The position numbers were made by a program, and so were the translations under genes. The notes below the pieces were generated by a model, which saw only the letters and a list, made by a program, of their open reading frames with translations, was not told the DNA's origin and made no database searches. This document shows positions 22,450 through 35,440 of a stretch of 64,000 nt of DNA, piece by piece (the first letter of the stretch is position 1; the number at the start of each line of letters is the position of its first letter). This DNA comes from Aquilaria yunnanensis (lineage: Eukaryota > Streptophyta > Magnoliopsida > Malvales > Thymelaeaceae). Location of the stretch: the NCBI GenBank assembly GCA_039654915.1, contig CM077594.1, positions 91,712,893 through 91,776,892 on the forward strand, read 5' to 3'.

Positions 22450-23690
22450 ACCATGCATTTACTATTTACTTTTTCACCCGAAAACTTTGTTATTCTAACA
22501 TACTTAAAAGAAAACACAAAAGGAAAAGGCCCATTTTATATAAAAACATAAGAAAAGCTCAAATTAAAAAGTTATTACAGAGTTTGAGTTAATTTGGAGA
22601 AAAATATGAGAGAATTTGAAATACGATTTCAATAAGCAGAAAAAAAATTACGATTTCGATAAGCAAGTCCAAATTAAAATTTTAGAGGTGAAAGACAGTA
22701 AAATTTTCCTACTTTTTATTTCAATCCTAAATTTTTTTCTTTTTTATATGTATTTTAAAACTCTACAACTATATAAACAATAAATCCTACAAATTTTTAC
22801 TTTTCTAAAATTAAATTTTCTAGTAAATTAAAACTGAGTAATAAATTTTTTATAGTTAATAAATTATTTAAATTATTAATTTTTTTCTTTATGAAAAATA
22901 TACTGATTTTCAGTAACAATTTTTTAATAAATTTAGAAATAATTATAAACATCTTAATAAACAGAAGGGTATGACAAACGTGTCCTTTCCTCGGACCGAG
23001 CAGAGAGATAAAATTGGATCTTCAATTCTTAAGGGAAAAGTAAGTAAATATATGGAACTTTAAGGGAAAGCATTCAATTGACACGATCACTGGTTGAGGA
23101 AAAAACCAATATAAGAAAAGTAGGAAAGAAGTTTTTATATCACTGACACCTGAAATTAAATATAGGGAAAAATCACTAAAAAAACCCTCCAATGTTTATA
23201 GCTAGGTTAAAATTGACCATTATTACTTGTTTAGCTCAAATATACTATTTATATTTTTCAATTGGCCAAATTAGACACTCTCGGTTTAATTTAGTAATCA
23301 CTATAGCATTAAATTGTTACTTTTAATATGTGACAGTAATAAATCGCTTCTAAAATGAATTTCTCCAATTTGTGTATACTAATTTCTTTATTACCTAGTT
23401 TTTATCAAAATATTACCACATTCAATAAGCTAGAAATATCTAGTTTTTCTCCAATTGGAAAAAAAAAAAACATACTAGTTCACTTGAAATATTATCATGA
23501 TCAATTTTTTTTTTTTGCAGAATATACTCATTTTACATAAACATATGCGTGGAATATTCTTGTGATTTAATGTAGTGTTACTTGCAAGTGGTATATTTAA
23601 GGTGAAAAATATAATAGCAACTGACTTACTCCAAGCCACAAACGATTGTGTTTTTTTGTGATTTGTGCCTCAAAATAAAGCAAAGCAAGC
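22450..23690. other. AT-rich intergenic DNA, no gene
   Basis: High A+T with long A and T runs. No coding, RNA or repeat structure recognised apart from short direct phrases. Confidence 0.4.
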
Positions 23691-24180
23691 CAGCAACCGA
23701 CCAATAATCAGAACGGAGAAGAAATGAAACCAAAACTTGACCCGCTCTGCCGCTAAGCGTTCGCCTTTGACTAATCGCTCGCTTCAGTCCGCTGGTAAGG
23801 GTTCCCCTGGGCCCCGCCAAGCACCTCGGCGGTGGCTCTCTTTCTGAAAACGGATTGGAGCGAACTCACGGGGTGGACCTCCCCGGGCCCGGGAGGCCTA
23901 GTAGTCCCATCGTTATCATCATGAAGTGGCGTGCTGGGTCCGCTGTAGGCCCACTATAATTTCTAGTTCGGTGGGGCCCGCAGCGTCACCATCTGAGCAT
24001 AAATAAAAGACAAGAGTACCATGTGTTGTAGTGTACAATAATCGATAATTATTCCCAATTTGATGAAAATCATGGACCGCACAGAATGACGAGAATGCCC
24101 TTGGAAAGTGCATATGGCATTCGGACGAAAAGTCGCTTCCATTCCCGGGCCGGGAGACCACGCTTACTCATAGGGTATGG
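23690..24180 (-). promoter_or_regulatory. GC/CpG-rich island, possible orphan promoter
   Basis: About 0.5 kb that stands out sharply from AT-rich flanks, with many CpGs and GGGCCC-type motifs. On the minus strand it has GCGGGCCCCACC and AGTGGGCCTAC, which look like TCP-factor (site II) boxes common in plant housekeeping promoters. Two GC palindromes are present: CCTCCCCGGGCCCGGGAGG (about 23879-23897) and TCCCGGGCCGGGAG near 24143. No credible coding region follows on either strand, and short open frames inside (23626-23820, 23919-24161 minus) look incidental. It could be a promoter separated from its gene, a fragment of a GC-rich element, or the start of a non-coding transcript. Confidence 0.4.
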
Positions 24181-25778
24181 CCTCCCCATATACCGAGCTT
24201 AGGAGCCTAGCCATTAGCAATATAGCCCTGCATCACCAATCGGCGTTTCAAGTTCTATTATAATTATCTGTACACGAACATTAAAGTATTTATATTTTAT
24301 ATTATTTTTTTATTTTTATCCATAAAATTGTTTTCTTTTTTTGTTTTGTATAGTTAGTATTTTAAATAAGGATGATAAAGTGTTTGCAGTGTTAAAAACC
24401 TTTTAAACATGAAAATTTCAGGATCAACAAGAAAAATATAGTTTACTTTTTTACGTAAAAGGCAGTACGCTATGTTACTGAAATATATGTCTCTGTTCAG
24501 ATTCTTCGTATCACTTATTATTTAAGATTGTCTCAAACATTTGTACCAAATTATGTTTGTCAAGTAACTTCACCATATTATTCTTGAAACTATCATTTTA
24601 ATATTTATTTTTATAATTTTTTTAATTTACGTATTGATGTAGAATAACAAAATTTGAGCAAATTTTGTTTCTGTTTTTTAAATTGCATATCAAATCCAAA
24701 TGTTTCAAAGAACAAAATATAGAATGAATGAAGTATTATGCTATCTTTTTATTTATATGTTATTTTAAATAATAATAATATTTTTATTTTTATAATGTAA
24801 AAATTCGTGAACTGAATGTCTTAGCAACTAGTAAAGATAATATTCATATTTATTATAAAAATAAAAAGTCACAAACATGAGGTATGATTATATGTGATTG
24901 ACACTGATAGCGTCTACATGCATAACATTTTTCTGGTTTTTGTAGAGTTTAAAATCCCACCCCTTTAGCTATCCTGAATATTTTCAGGAAAATATTAAGC
25001 CTATTAATGTACTACTAAATTATTCTGCTATAAATTCTAACGAACAATTATTTTCAGGTGGAATTGTGCCCAAAATTTTTTGTTTAAGTTAAAACTGGTA
25101 ATTTTTAACGCCTCTTTCAGTAAGACATTAGCCGTGTTAGTGGTTAAAAGTTGCATCATTATGTAAATGAACCTTTGTGTTCTTTTCACTTTAAAATTCA
25201 TTCTAAAATGAGTTAATTTAAAGATTTTTAAAAATTTCAATTATAATTTTTAAAAAATTTTAAATTAATGCATTTTAAAGCTCATTTGAAGCAAGCCTAA
25301 ATGATATAAATAGAATTGACAGAGTTATTCAAGAAAAGCCAAGCCACATACACTATAATTTACCGTCTTTGTTTATTAAATGTTAACAAGTGTTGCAATT
25401 AACTACTGCGTATGATCTAATCAAGTGACAACTGACAAATTAATTTACTAATTAAACGCCAACAATAATTAAGCCAAACTGATTAGGACAACCAATTGAC
25501 AATTATTTTTTTGGAACCATTAATTTGTTCGCGTCATTTTGCAAATGCATATTTGAAATTCGTATTGCAAGGCTTTTACTATGGATCGGTTACGGTTGTG
25601 CATAAGCAGAAAAGGAGAAGCAAATACCAACACGTCAAGCAACCAATAAATACATATTACAGTGCACTTTTATAATGGCATGACATTTTATTTTTCTAAA
25701 AGAAATGGTATAACTATTAATTTTTATAAAAATTAAATTTGATTTTGTAGACACTTTTATAAATATAATAACCTACAA
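24181..25778. other. AT-rich intergenic DNA, possible decayed Stowaway
   Basis: No gene. Between about 24485 and 24740, TCTCTGTTCAGATTCTTCGTA at the left and AACAAAATATAGAATGAATGAAG at the right resemble degenerate Stowaway-type ends, too eroded to call. Confidence 0.35.
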
Positions 25779-25799
25779 TTTTTTTTTTAGGTAAGGCAA

Positions 25800-28700
25800 A
25801 ATTGCATTAACACAAAACCTCAAGAACAAAAATACTCAGGCATACCCGGTGAAACATCAACAAAAAATCACTGGAAATGAAAAAGTTGTCGGCACCAGCT
25901 TGAAGCAGATAACTGAGAACTGGGAAGGCCCATCACTCTAATATAGACATCGGCTTGAATATTCCTCACAACCTCCTTTAAGGATATCATACCATTACCA
26001 TGGCTTCTATGGTTCCATTTTTTGTTGCATCCAAGCGTGAAAAAAAGTAGCTAAGAATGATGCATGTTTGATCTTCCGAATCAGGTGCTACCTTGAAAAG
26101 CATAAGTAAATTGATGCCAATCTAGCATATTACCTGTAACCATTCGAATATTCAGCCACATAGCTACCTTTTCCCATATTTGGGAAGAAAAAGAACACCT
26201 AATAAACACATGATTCCTCAGCTATTCCATAGAGATAACATCTAGTTGCAAGAAGTCCCCACTTCTTTAATCGATCCAGAACAGGCATGCCTATATGCAT
26301 AATTTGCTAGAAATTTAGGTTATGTTTAGGAGCTGCTACAGGCTCCCAGCACATCTTATGCCACCCTGCTGGCTCACCTTTTCTCCAAAACACATCATAG
26401 GCTTGCCTTTGAATTTTTGAACTTGAGTTTGCAACATTCATTACCTCAATGGCTCTATCAACCAGGCCAACTACTCGGCAAAATTGATTTATAACCTTTA
26501 TTAAATTCTGCCAAATCTCAAAGTTTGTAGAAATCTTCCTCACCAACCATACATTTCTACGTTTCAAATGATATGTATGCACCCATCTAACCCATAACAA
26601 ATCCTTCTTTTTGTGAATAGCCCAAAAAAGCTTAATAACCAACAATTGATTCCATGCTAATAATTGCTTGATCCTTATACTACCTTCATTTTTAGGTAAA
26701 GTGAACTTAGCCCATGCAATAGTAAGTTTGACTTTAGTACTAGCATACCTTTTCCAAAAGAAGCTTCTACAAAGTGCTTTCACTCCATTGATAACCAGAT
26801 AAGGTAAGACAAAAACATATATGTAATACACAGTTAGACTATGAAGAACTACCTGAATAAGCTGCCAACGGCCTACATACGACAAATACTTAGCTCCCAA
26901 AGAATCAATTTTGCTTGTAGTCTTGTCAATGATACCATCATACTCCTTACATTTTAACTGAGAAGAGTTCAGAGGCACCACCAAGTAACAAAAAGAAAGG
27001 GAACCTTCCTGAAACTTAAGCCATGACAAAATCTCAAATTTCACAGTCATCTCCACACCACCAAAATAGATAATAGTCTTTTCTTGGCTTGGATTTAGAC
27101 ATGATATAGCAGAGAATTTAGTCACAAACAACCACAGGGTCTTAACTAAGTGCATATTTCCTTTACAAAAAATAAGAGATCATTAACAAATGCCAAATAT
27201 GTAAGCCGTTGATGATAATGTTTGGGATGAAAATAAAACCTGTCTACCTCTTTTACAGCAAAGATATCGGGAAAAAACTTATACACAAATAACAAAGAGA
27301 TAGAGAGAGATTGGATCTTCTTGTCTCAAACCTTTTTTGCCTTTAAAAAAACCCTAAACTGAACCATTAATGCAAATTGAGAACATAGCAAAAGACACAC
27401 TCTTCATCATCCAATCAACAAACCTTTGAGGAAAGTTTAAAGTAATTAGTGCATCCTCCCAAAAAGGCCAATGAACTGAATCATACACCTTGAAGAAACA
27501 TTATTCCTAATAATGATTTAAAAGTTCAACTCCCATCAATATATTATCTTGAATCAACCTCCAACTGATAAAGGTAGGTTAAGCATGATTTATAATGTCA
27601 TTCATCACTAATTGGTTTGTAATCCCAAACTTTAGTTGCATTTGTCTTTTTTTTTAAGAAGAACTAGATTTGTGGAGTTAACAGGCAACAATAATTTTCC
27701 AATTCTAAAAATTTCGTCAACATCTTCAAAAACTAATAGGCCTAACTTCTCCCAGTTTTTCTTAAAAAACTAAGCAGAAAAACCATCTAGACCTAAGGCA
27801 CTATCAACAAGGATAGCCCATATTGCATCCCTAACTTTTGCTGTGTAATGGCTGAAGTAAAATAGAGTGATGAACATCTGGGAAACACTGCCCTGTATTG
27901 ATAATTTTAGGATCCAACCTTTCACAAATTACCTCTTTAGTTCCAATCAAACTCTTATAAAAAGCTAGAAAGGCATCCACCACCTAATTGTGCCCCATAC
28001 TAATGTTTCCTACTTCATCTTGAACTTCCTAGATATGAGAACGAGTTCATTGATGTTGCATTTTAGCAAAAAAATAGTTGGTATTAGAATCCGCTTCTTT
28101 TAGCCATTTAATATGAGCTTTCTGCCTGTAAAAACTGATCTCAGCCTTTGCCAACTTCCAGAATTATAATCTGGCCTGCTTTTCCTTTTCCAATAGAGCT
28201 TTATTCTTATGATCACGTTGTAATTGTTCCTGAACGTTTGAAAGATCAGCCATGACAGAAGCAACATAAGACTGCATGTTGCCATAATTTTGTCTATGGA
28301 GCCCTTTAAGTTCCTACTTAATCTTCTGAAGTTTATTGACTAGCTGGAACATTTTGCAACCTCTAATGACCAACCTCACACTTGAATTCACACAATTATT
28401 AAAATTTGGGTCATCTAACCACAAATTTAAAAATTTGAACTGGATTCTTTTAACATGAACATTTTCGTGACTCTGGACTACTATTGAAGAGTAATCCAAG
28501 AAATAGGGTAGCATAAACTTCACCTACATTTCTGAGTACTTATGCATCCATTCAATGTTAGCCATCACTTGATCGAATTTGCTCCATACAATAGAAGTAG
28601 CCTTTTGTTGATTAAACTACGTGAAAAACATCACTTGAATAAGGTAGTTTTTCCAATCCAAGACCATCGAAGCAATTGTTAATATTTGCTATCTCTGCAT

Positions 28701-29000
28701 TGAAACCCAGGGAGGAGTTGTCACATTCAAATTTCTTTCTAACAACATCAAAATTGCCTAAAAACAACCATGACTATTGAACATTTTGTTGAACTAAACC
28801 TCGTCACAAATCATTCCTTTCCAAATCTGAGTTGAAAGTGTAAATGAACGTGAGAATGGCTTCCTGATTGGAGTTCCATCTAGCTGTTGCAGCGATCCGT
28901 TGAGTGTCTATGTCTAGAATTCTCAATTGGACTAAATTCCTACAAAGAACAATAATTTGACCATTTCGATGCATATTATGATTGGTGAAGTGCATCTAGT
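25800..29000 (-). pseudogene. LINE ORF2: endonuclease and reverse transcriptase, broken
   Basis: Endonuclease remnants: HRNGQIIVLCRNLVQLRILD and LTFIYTFNSDLERNDL (28804-28995), then PYFLDYSSIVVQSHENVHVK and WLDDPNFNNCVNSSVRLV (28314-28523). RT palm region lies around 27160-27830, with a GLDGFSA-like finger motif near 27790. Its catalytic YADD/FADD box near 27170 reads FVNDLLFF, so one catalytic Asp is replaced. The 26307-27155 frame (282 codons) covers the post-RT region: SLGAKYLSYVGRWQLIQVVL, then VKALCRSFFWKR and IAWAKFTLPKNEG, typical of the RT-to-zf-RVT stretch. Several frame changes separate these blocks. Not functional. Confidence 0.83.
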
Positions 29001-29209
29001 TTCTTTGTCAGCAGGTAAAAAGAGTATGAAGTTTTTTTTATCTTAATTCTCATTTCTAATAATGCAAATATTTGTAATTTATTCACATAAGCAAACTTAA
29101 TTATCTCATGGATTTTTTTAGGCCAATTACAACCTCTCACATTTTAGGTTGCAAAAATCATTTAGATAATAGAGGCCCTTTATCCACCATGACCTTTCTC
29201 AAGGGAGCA

Positions 29210-30420
29210 TATTTGCTAATAGGCCAAACCCCAGACCCCTAGATCTTTCTTTTTTGACCATCCATTGGCTGATTTAAAGCATGTAACTTGTTTGCTAAGT
29301 TGATCATAACCTTTTTTGAACCCTGACTTTTTAATTTTCAATCGTGACCCACTATTGGCTTTGACGTATGTATGAACCATACTAGATGTGCTTTCATCTC
29401 GCACCTCTACTGGGTCTTTCTCTTAAGTTACTTCTAGTTCTACCTTCTTGGGCATAAACTTTTTTGTAGGTCCAGTACCTATCTCATTCTTTCTACAATT
29501 ATTAAGGTTGTGACCAACAAGGAAACACTTAGTACAGAACTTTGGCAGTTACTCATATTCAAAGAACACTTCCACTAGTACCCTGTTAGAAAGTTCCACC
29601 TTAATATGCTTCAAAATGGGCTTTGCCAAATCCACTTATACCAAAACTCTTGCATAAGAGACATAAGTGTTTGTTGCTATAAGCTTATCCGTAACCACAG
29701 GACTCCTTATCTAGCTCACAATCTTGCTAAGTGCTGTTAAATTACAAAGCACCATAGGACACTTCACCTGAATCCATACAGGTACCTTGGAGATGTCCTC
29801 TTTATGAAAATTAAAATCTATTAACCAATGTTTAAAAACCCAAGGCCTCATAGCCAGAAACCAGATCCCCTTTCCCAACATAGTATCACAATCAATTGTA
29901 TTTAAAAACTTAAACTGAAACCAACCAGAATGATGATAATAAATCACTAGTTTTCTACAATCTAGAAATCCCCAGTTATCAATGACAAACCTACAAACCT
30001 AAGAATAGTTGGTGTTGCCACCAATGACATAGCCTACCAGGCTATTTCCCAGCGCATCACCTCTTTCTAAATATCCTCTAAGTTAATATTAATAGGATCT
30101 TCATTGTTGGATGAATCAACAAATAACAACTTCAATCCATTGTCTAGCAGATGATTCTCTGCCATGATTTCACTAAACAACTTCTTCGCTTAGCTTCTTG
30201 ACCATCCATCTCTTCTTGTTCAACTTTTGATTCCCAATCCTTCTACTCATCCTCCAAAAGTTTAACATCAACCTATTAAGAGCCCACATCAGACAGGATC
30301 TCCTTTGCCTCTTGAAGCTGCTCAAACACATCACAACGAATCAATCACGACTCCTACTTTCGCAGTTTATCACGCTTTCTCACCATCATCCCTCTAGCAT
30401 GAACAATAGAGCAAAACCTT
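29210..30420 (-). pseudogene. LINE ORF1: DUF4283-like domain and CCHC zinc knuckle, broken
   Basis: 29711-29947 encodes LAMRPWVFKHWLIDFNFHKE and KVPVWIQV, the DUF4283 signature of plant L1 ORF1 proteins (usually GPWxxxxxxLxLxxW, then PVWVRL). A CX2CX4HX4C knuckle, CTKCFLVGHNLNNC, lies at 29495-29536. Stops interrupt the frame several times. The upstream part, to about 30.4 kb, is Asp/Glu/Lys-rich when read in pieces. Confidence 0.75.
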
Positions 30421-30449
30421 AGCACTGCTATAAATTTTTTTACTTAAAT

Positions 30450-31429
30450 CTAAGGTAACATATTTTGTAGGGTTTGAACATTATAATACAAAGTTGTTTT
30501 TAGCATAAAACAAAAAGTAGGTAAATTTGAAGTCTAAGATATTATCCACTCTTTCCATGATTAATCTATAATCTATGGCTTATTTTTATATACAAGGATT
30601 ATTTGTTCAAATTATAGAATCATTGAAATTCTATATTTTAATAAGCCTAAAAAAAATTTATTGATGGATGTCTAATTTCGCAAGATATGTTCAAACTTCT
30701 CAAGAACCTTGCAACCTTCTTTATAGGTGAACTAGAATTTAGAGAATCACACATAAAAATAAATCTACCTTGAATGCGACACAAAGAAACTTGGAATGCA
30801 TGTTTTAAAACTGAATTAGGCATGAAAAATTCAAAAGAAACAAATTTAGTTTGGGGTAAAACAAAATAATATGATATGACTCAAAAACAACTTTTTTCTT
30901 TGGAAACAAAATGACTAAGTACTTGTTCTATCATACATAATTGAAACCAAAAGGTGTCGAACTTATGCCAGTTTATATCTATGGTTTCAAGGATGTATTT
31001 TATGCTTTATTTTAGCATTTTTTTGTCACAAAATATGCAAGGAAACCAAGCCAACAGCTTGGCAACATTCTACACATGTTGGCGCATTCATTGCACACTT
31101 ATTTGACATAATACGAGGCTGAAAACATGTTTTCTAGCTCTAAATGGTTTAGAACTTAAGTCCAATAGCAAGGATACATTGTTTTGCACATGTATTGATA
31201 AGGAATACATACCTGGGCTTTATTAGGTAAAATTTAAGTGTTTAGTGTTTATTTTGTGTGTTTAAGAGTACAATTTCCATGAGACTTAGGATTTCTATGC
31301 TCCAAAGTATGCATAAGGGTGCTTTTTAGGTTTCTATCATTTTTAAAAGATTTTTGTGATAAATAAGATTTTTAATTAAATTTTAATCTTTAGGTTGAAT
31401 AAGTTAAGAAACTCATAAAATTTAATTAT
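30450..31429. other. AT-rich intergenic DNA, no gene
   Basis: Nothing recognised on either strand. Confidence 0.35.
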
Positions 31430-32060
31430 AGTGTGGATAGTCAAAGTAATGACTACTACAAAACACCAAGCTAACATGGAGAACATTGAAACTTTTTACA
31501 CTAAATGATGATGTTAGAAAAGCCCCAGGATGTGTGTTCCTTGTAAGGACACTTTGACATTCAAGTTAGCGTTTGCTGAAGATGACAAAGAGAAAATGAG
31601 AATGAAAGTATGGTGTGGTTGTGTTTTGCCTAGGTTTAATGAGATGGCTTTCTACAGTTAAGTGGTTGTACTAAATATAGAGACCAAATCATGGGAGATT
31701 TATGTAGATCATGCAGGACTAAGGATAATATAAGATTATAAAAGATGAAGAGAAGATAAAAAAGGTTAATCTATAATTGCTCCAAGTGTGATTCACTTGC
31801 CATTAATAATAGGAATGTTTTTAGAAGTAAAGCCTGGATTTTAGGGTATCACTCAAAAAGAGAGAGAGAGAAAGAGAGCCGCATATAATTGTAACTGACT
31901 GAAGTAACCTTTATTGTACTAGATGGAGGGTGTAGGTCTTTATAGGGCTTTAACTTATGATAATGTTGACCTTATCTTCATCCACTATCTCTTGTAATGT
32001 CATTTGAAAAATAGGCTGATATGGCCTAATGAGCCTTTACTTTGTGCAATATAATATTAA
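31430..32060 (+). repeat. Diverged direct repeat, copy 1
   Basis: Aligns in the same orientation with 34795-35440. Shared phrases include GATAGTCAAAG, AATGACTAC, TGTGTTCCT, GAGATG, AATCATGGGA, TGATTCACTTG and AAGCCTGGA, with the same order and spacing. Each copy ends in a phrase close to TGGTATTAA, which could be a decayed TGGTATCAGAGC primer-binding site, so the copies may be old LTRs. Copy 1 includes an (AG)n run at about 31858-31878. Confidence 0.6.
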
Positions 32061-32923
32061 AACCCCTCCAGAAGCCAGAATGCGGGGGTGCGCACAATGG
32101 ACATAAAAGATCTATGCATTCTAAATTTTATGATCCTACAATATGGACAGTGCCTCATGTATAACGAGCTTTCTACCAAAGATACTTGTAAATGGAAGAC
32201 TAGGGCTCTACTGAGGGCACTGGCGGAGGTACATGATTTGGATGTTTATCAAAAGAGAGATAAATCCTGATTGAATGTGCTTTTGAGAGTAGCTTGAGCC
32301 TTTACCAAGGAGCCAGTTTCGAGGGTTCAGCTTAATGAAATTATCGTATGGGGACAGTAAGAGGCTTGAGGAGGTAACTAGTTTCTTATTGAATAAAGGC
32401 AGTAAATGGCCCAAGGCAATAAATGAATTGTTACTATGTGTATCATAAGCTTTACCCAGCCCTTATTGATTAGGGTATCAAGGTGCTTACTGCATTTTAA
32501 GTGTTAGCTTGTGTCTATATATACATTTGGTCTTGTTATATATACATTGGGCATATCATTAAATAAAGTATATGTATACATTTGGTTTTGTTATACTATG
32601 TCTTACTATGGTTGTAAACTAATTTCCGTAAGTATAAAATACATATATAGGTTGAAACTACAATTTTAAAACACATGCAAGTAAGAAAACCTTTTACAAT
32701 TATACATTTATCCATGCAATGAATATATCCAATTGTTCTATAGCATTTACTAAAGGCATTCTAGTAGAAGGATATATACATTCATCATACACCTAATGTA
32801 TGTATCATTTACTTTATTTGGCTTGTGTAAAATGTATGTTGTAAATACATTCTCCCGATGGATTTAGGTATTTTGCCTTTTGAAATATGCCTGTTCACAC
32901 ATTATTGCATCTTAATCCACACA
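32061..32923. other. Spacer between direct repeat and CACTA element
   Basis: Contains short frames (32088-32270 plus; 32208-32414 minus) with no recognised product, then AT-rich sequence. Confidence 0.35.
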
Positions 32924-34679
32924 CACTACTAAAATTAGGCGATTTTCCAATAGTAAGACCATTTTTAATTACCAAAGTGTTAAACTGCTGGTGAAGGTTA
33001 CTAATGGCCAAGCTATTGGTAACTTTCCAATGGCTTAAACTATTAGTAATTATCAACATAAAGAGCCATTGGTAAGTGAAATTTATATTACCAATGGCCT
33101 AAATCGTTAGAAATTGAAAAAATGAACCATTTTGAAAAACCAAGGGAAATGTGGGACTAAAGTGGAAGCTTTCCCTTTGTACAATTATAAAACTCCTTTC
33201 ACACACATTTACCTTTTATTTTGTTCTTATTCTCGCCTTCTTTCCTCAGTTGTACCTTTTTTTTTTTTCATCCTTGGTACATCTTTCTTGTCTTTTTATT
33301 CTTCTTCATTTTATTATCTCCATCTCTCTTTCCCTCTTTCTCACTCTCTCACACAGACATTCACAAATCTGTCGAATTTTAGGTTGGCATGGTGTCGCCG
33401 CCACCCAGATAAGTTTGCCGACAGCAACGTCAGTGGCCAAATTTTTTTTCATTTACATATTTAGATTCCTTGTTTCTTCCTTTTTAACTTTCTTAAAAGC
33501 ATCTTCTTAAAAAAATCAACCGTTTTCTGTATATATGGTTTCAAAGTTTCGGGTTAATTTGCTTTGTTTACATGACTTTTATCCTTTTGTTCTCCTTTTT
33601 AACTTTTTCTAAAGATGTTTCTTCAAAAACATAATATATTTCTAAGATTGAGCTTCAAAGTTTTTAACAAAAAAATTTTACCTTTGATTTCTAGGTTTTG
33701 GGTTATTTTTTTGGTAGGTTTCCTTTAAAGGAATTATCAGCAAGTTCGTTGCAAGCTGTACAAGGGTGGTTGTCTGCTGCTATTCAGCCGAAGACTGACA
33801 CATGGGATCCACGCCCTACCATGTCCAAGCATAGACATGGATGAAGCTTCCCGATTTTTTTGTTTCTCTCTATACGTGTTTGACTTTAAGTGTTTTATTT
33901 TAGGTTATTTTTTATTATAGGTTATTTTATTTATAATTTCTCTATATACGTGTTTCAAAGTGTTTGTTTTTCTCTGTAAGAGTTTGTTTCTATTTGTAAG
34001 TGTTGTTGTAGGTTATTATAGGTTATTCTATCTATAAGTGTTTGTTTCTCTCTGTATGTATTTTATCTGCAATTTTATTTTTGGTTATTTTGTGTAATTT
34101 TTGGTTATTTTATCTGTACGTATTTTAGGTTATTTTGTATAATTTTACATTATTTAAAATTTGCTTTAAATTTTATTCGGTAGGAAACTTTTTTATTTTT
34201 CTTTTGAGAAGAATATTTTTTTATGAATGATTTACTAAACAAAAAAAAATTGTTTTCAATGCATTTACTACTTTTATTTTTTAAAAAACCTATAAATTTT
34301 TGAACAGCTTTGACCGTTGGTAATTCGCTACTGGTTATCATCGGTTAAACGCATTGGTAATTACCAACGGTTTTGATCTTTGGTAATTTAGTAACGGTCA
34401 AATGCTTTGGCAATTATCAACTATCCAAGCCTTTGGTAAAAATTAAACCGTTGGGACAAAGGGTTCAATCTTAAACCATTGGTAATTACTAGCTGCTTAT
34501 TTGCCAACGGCTGACTGTTAGAAATTACAAATGGCTTAAAATCTGGCCATTGATAATGGAATTTCCAACGGATTAATTACAATCGATATGTTACCAATAG
34601 TCTCTTGTTGGTAATTTTAAAATTACCAATGTGAAACTGTTGGTAATGGCCATGGGAAAGTGACTAAATTTTAGTGGTG
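32924..34679. mobile_element. Non-autonomous CACTA (EnSpm-type) transposon
   Basis: Left end CACTACTAAAATTAGGCG and right end in reverse complement CACCACTAAAATTTAGTC form the CACTA-type terminal inverted repeats. About 200 bp inside the left end and 390 bp inside the right end are packed with short subterminal repeats in both orientations, ACCAATGG, ACCAACGG and TTGGTAATT, the usual transposase-binding pattern of this superfamily. The 1.1-kb interior has no transposase. It includes a pyrimidine-rich stretch and a short GC-rich piece (33380-33440, overlapping frames on the plus strand), possibly captured. The 3-bp duplication is unclear (ACA and GCA). Confidence 0.85.
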
Positions 34680-34794
34680 GCATAAGTATTGGATGAAACA
34701 AAGAATCAATTTTCTAGTGTAATTGTGAGGGTCTTTTACCTCACTAAGCCCTTTTACAAAAATGAAGGATTAGTTTACCATATATTATGGTAAT

Positions 34795-35440
34795 TGATAG
34801 TCAAAGCAATGACTACCACAAAAAATTTTTGTTGAGCATATATGGAGAGCATTGGAAATTTCTACACCAAAAGATGGCATTAGAAGGTCCTCAGGAGTGT
34901 GTTCCTAAGAAGGGCCTTCTAGCGCTAAGTTCAGTGTTGCGGAAGATGAGAATGAAAAAATGAGAGTGAAAGCATGGTGTTATCTCTCATGAGGGTTTGA
35001 CTTGACTTACCATGCTAAGTTGATGAGATGACTTTTTGTAGCTAAGCAATTATGCTAAATATGAAGGTTGAATCATGGGAATTTTGCACATATAGTGTGG
35101 GATTGAAGAGGTTTATTTATTGGCCAGGATTATAGAAGATTGTGATGGCTAATCTATAATCACTGCAATTGTGATTCACTTGTCATTAATAGGATATATG
35201 CTTTTGGAAGCAAAGCCTGGACTTTGAGCCATTTCTCAGTGAAAAAGAATGATAGTTATGCATAATTTCTAACAGGTTAGAGGGACGTCTGTTGACCCAA
35301 ATGGAGGATGCAGTCCGTACAAGGCCCTAATTTGTGACACTGTGGACTGGATCCTATCATAGTCTACTATATCTAGTAACACAGTTAGCAAACTAGGTTG
35401 ATGTGGCCTAATGGGGCTTGACTTTGGCTCAATATGGTAT
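34795..35440 (+). repeat. Diverged direct repeat, copy 2
   Basis: Partner of 31430-32060, same orientation, about 3.4 kb apart. Ends at CAATATGGTATTAATAAAA. Between the copies lie unrelated sequence and the CACTA insertion. Two ancient LTRs or a plain segmental duplication are both possible. Confidence 0.6.

Larger units (their letters stand above)
25779..30440 (-). mobile_element. Decayed L1-type LINE (non-LTR retrotransposon)
   Basis: Minus-strand element. The 3' end is marked by a run of T on the plus strand (25781-25789), the complement of a poly-A tail. Going upstream there are the C-terminal part of the reverse-transcriptase ORF, the RT core, an APE-type endonuclease, then ORF1 with a DUF4283-like domain and a CCHC zinc knuckle, in the standard order for plant L1 elements. 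All reading frames are broken by stops and shifts. The 5' end near 30.4 kb is approximate and no target duplication was identified. Confidence 0.85.
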
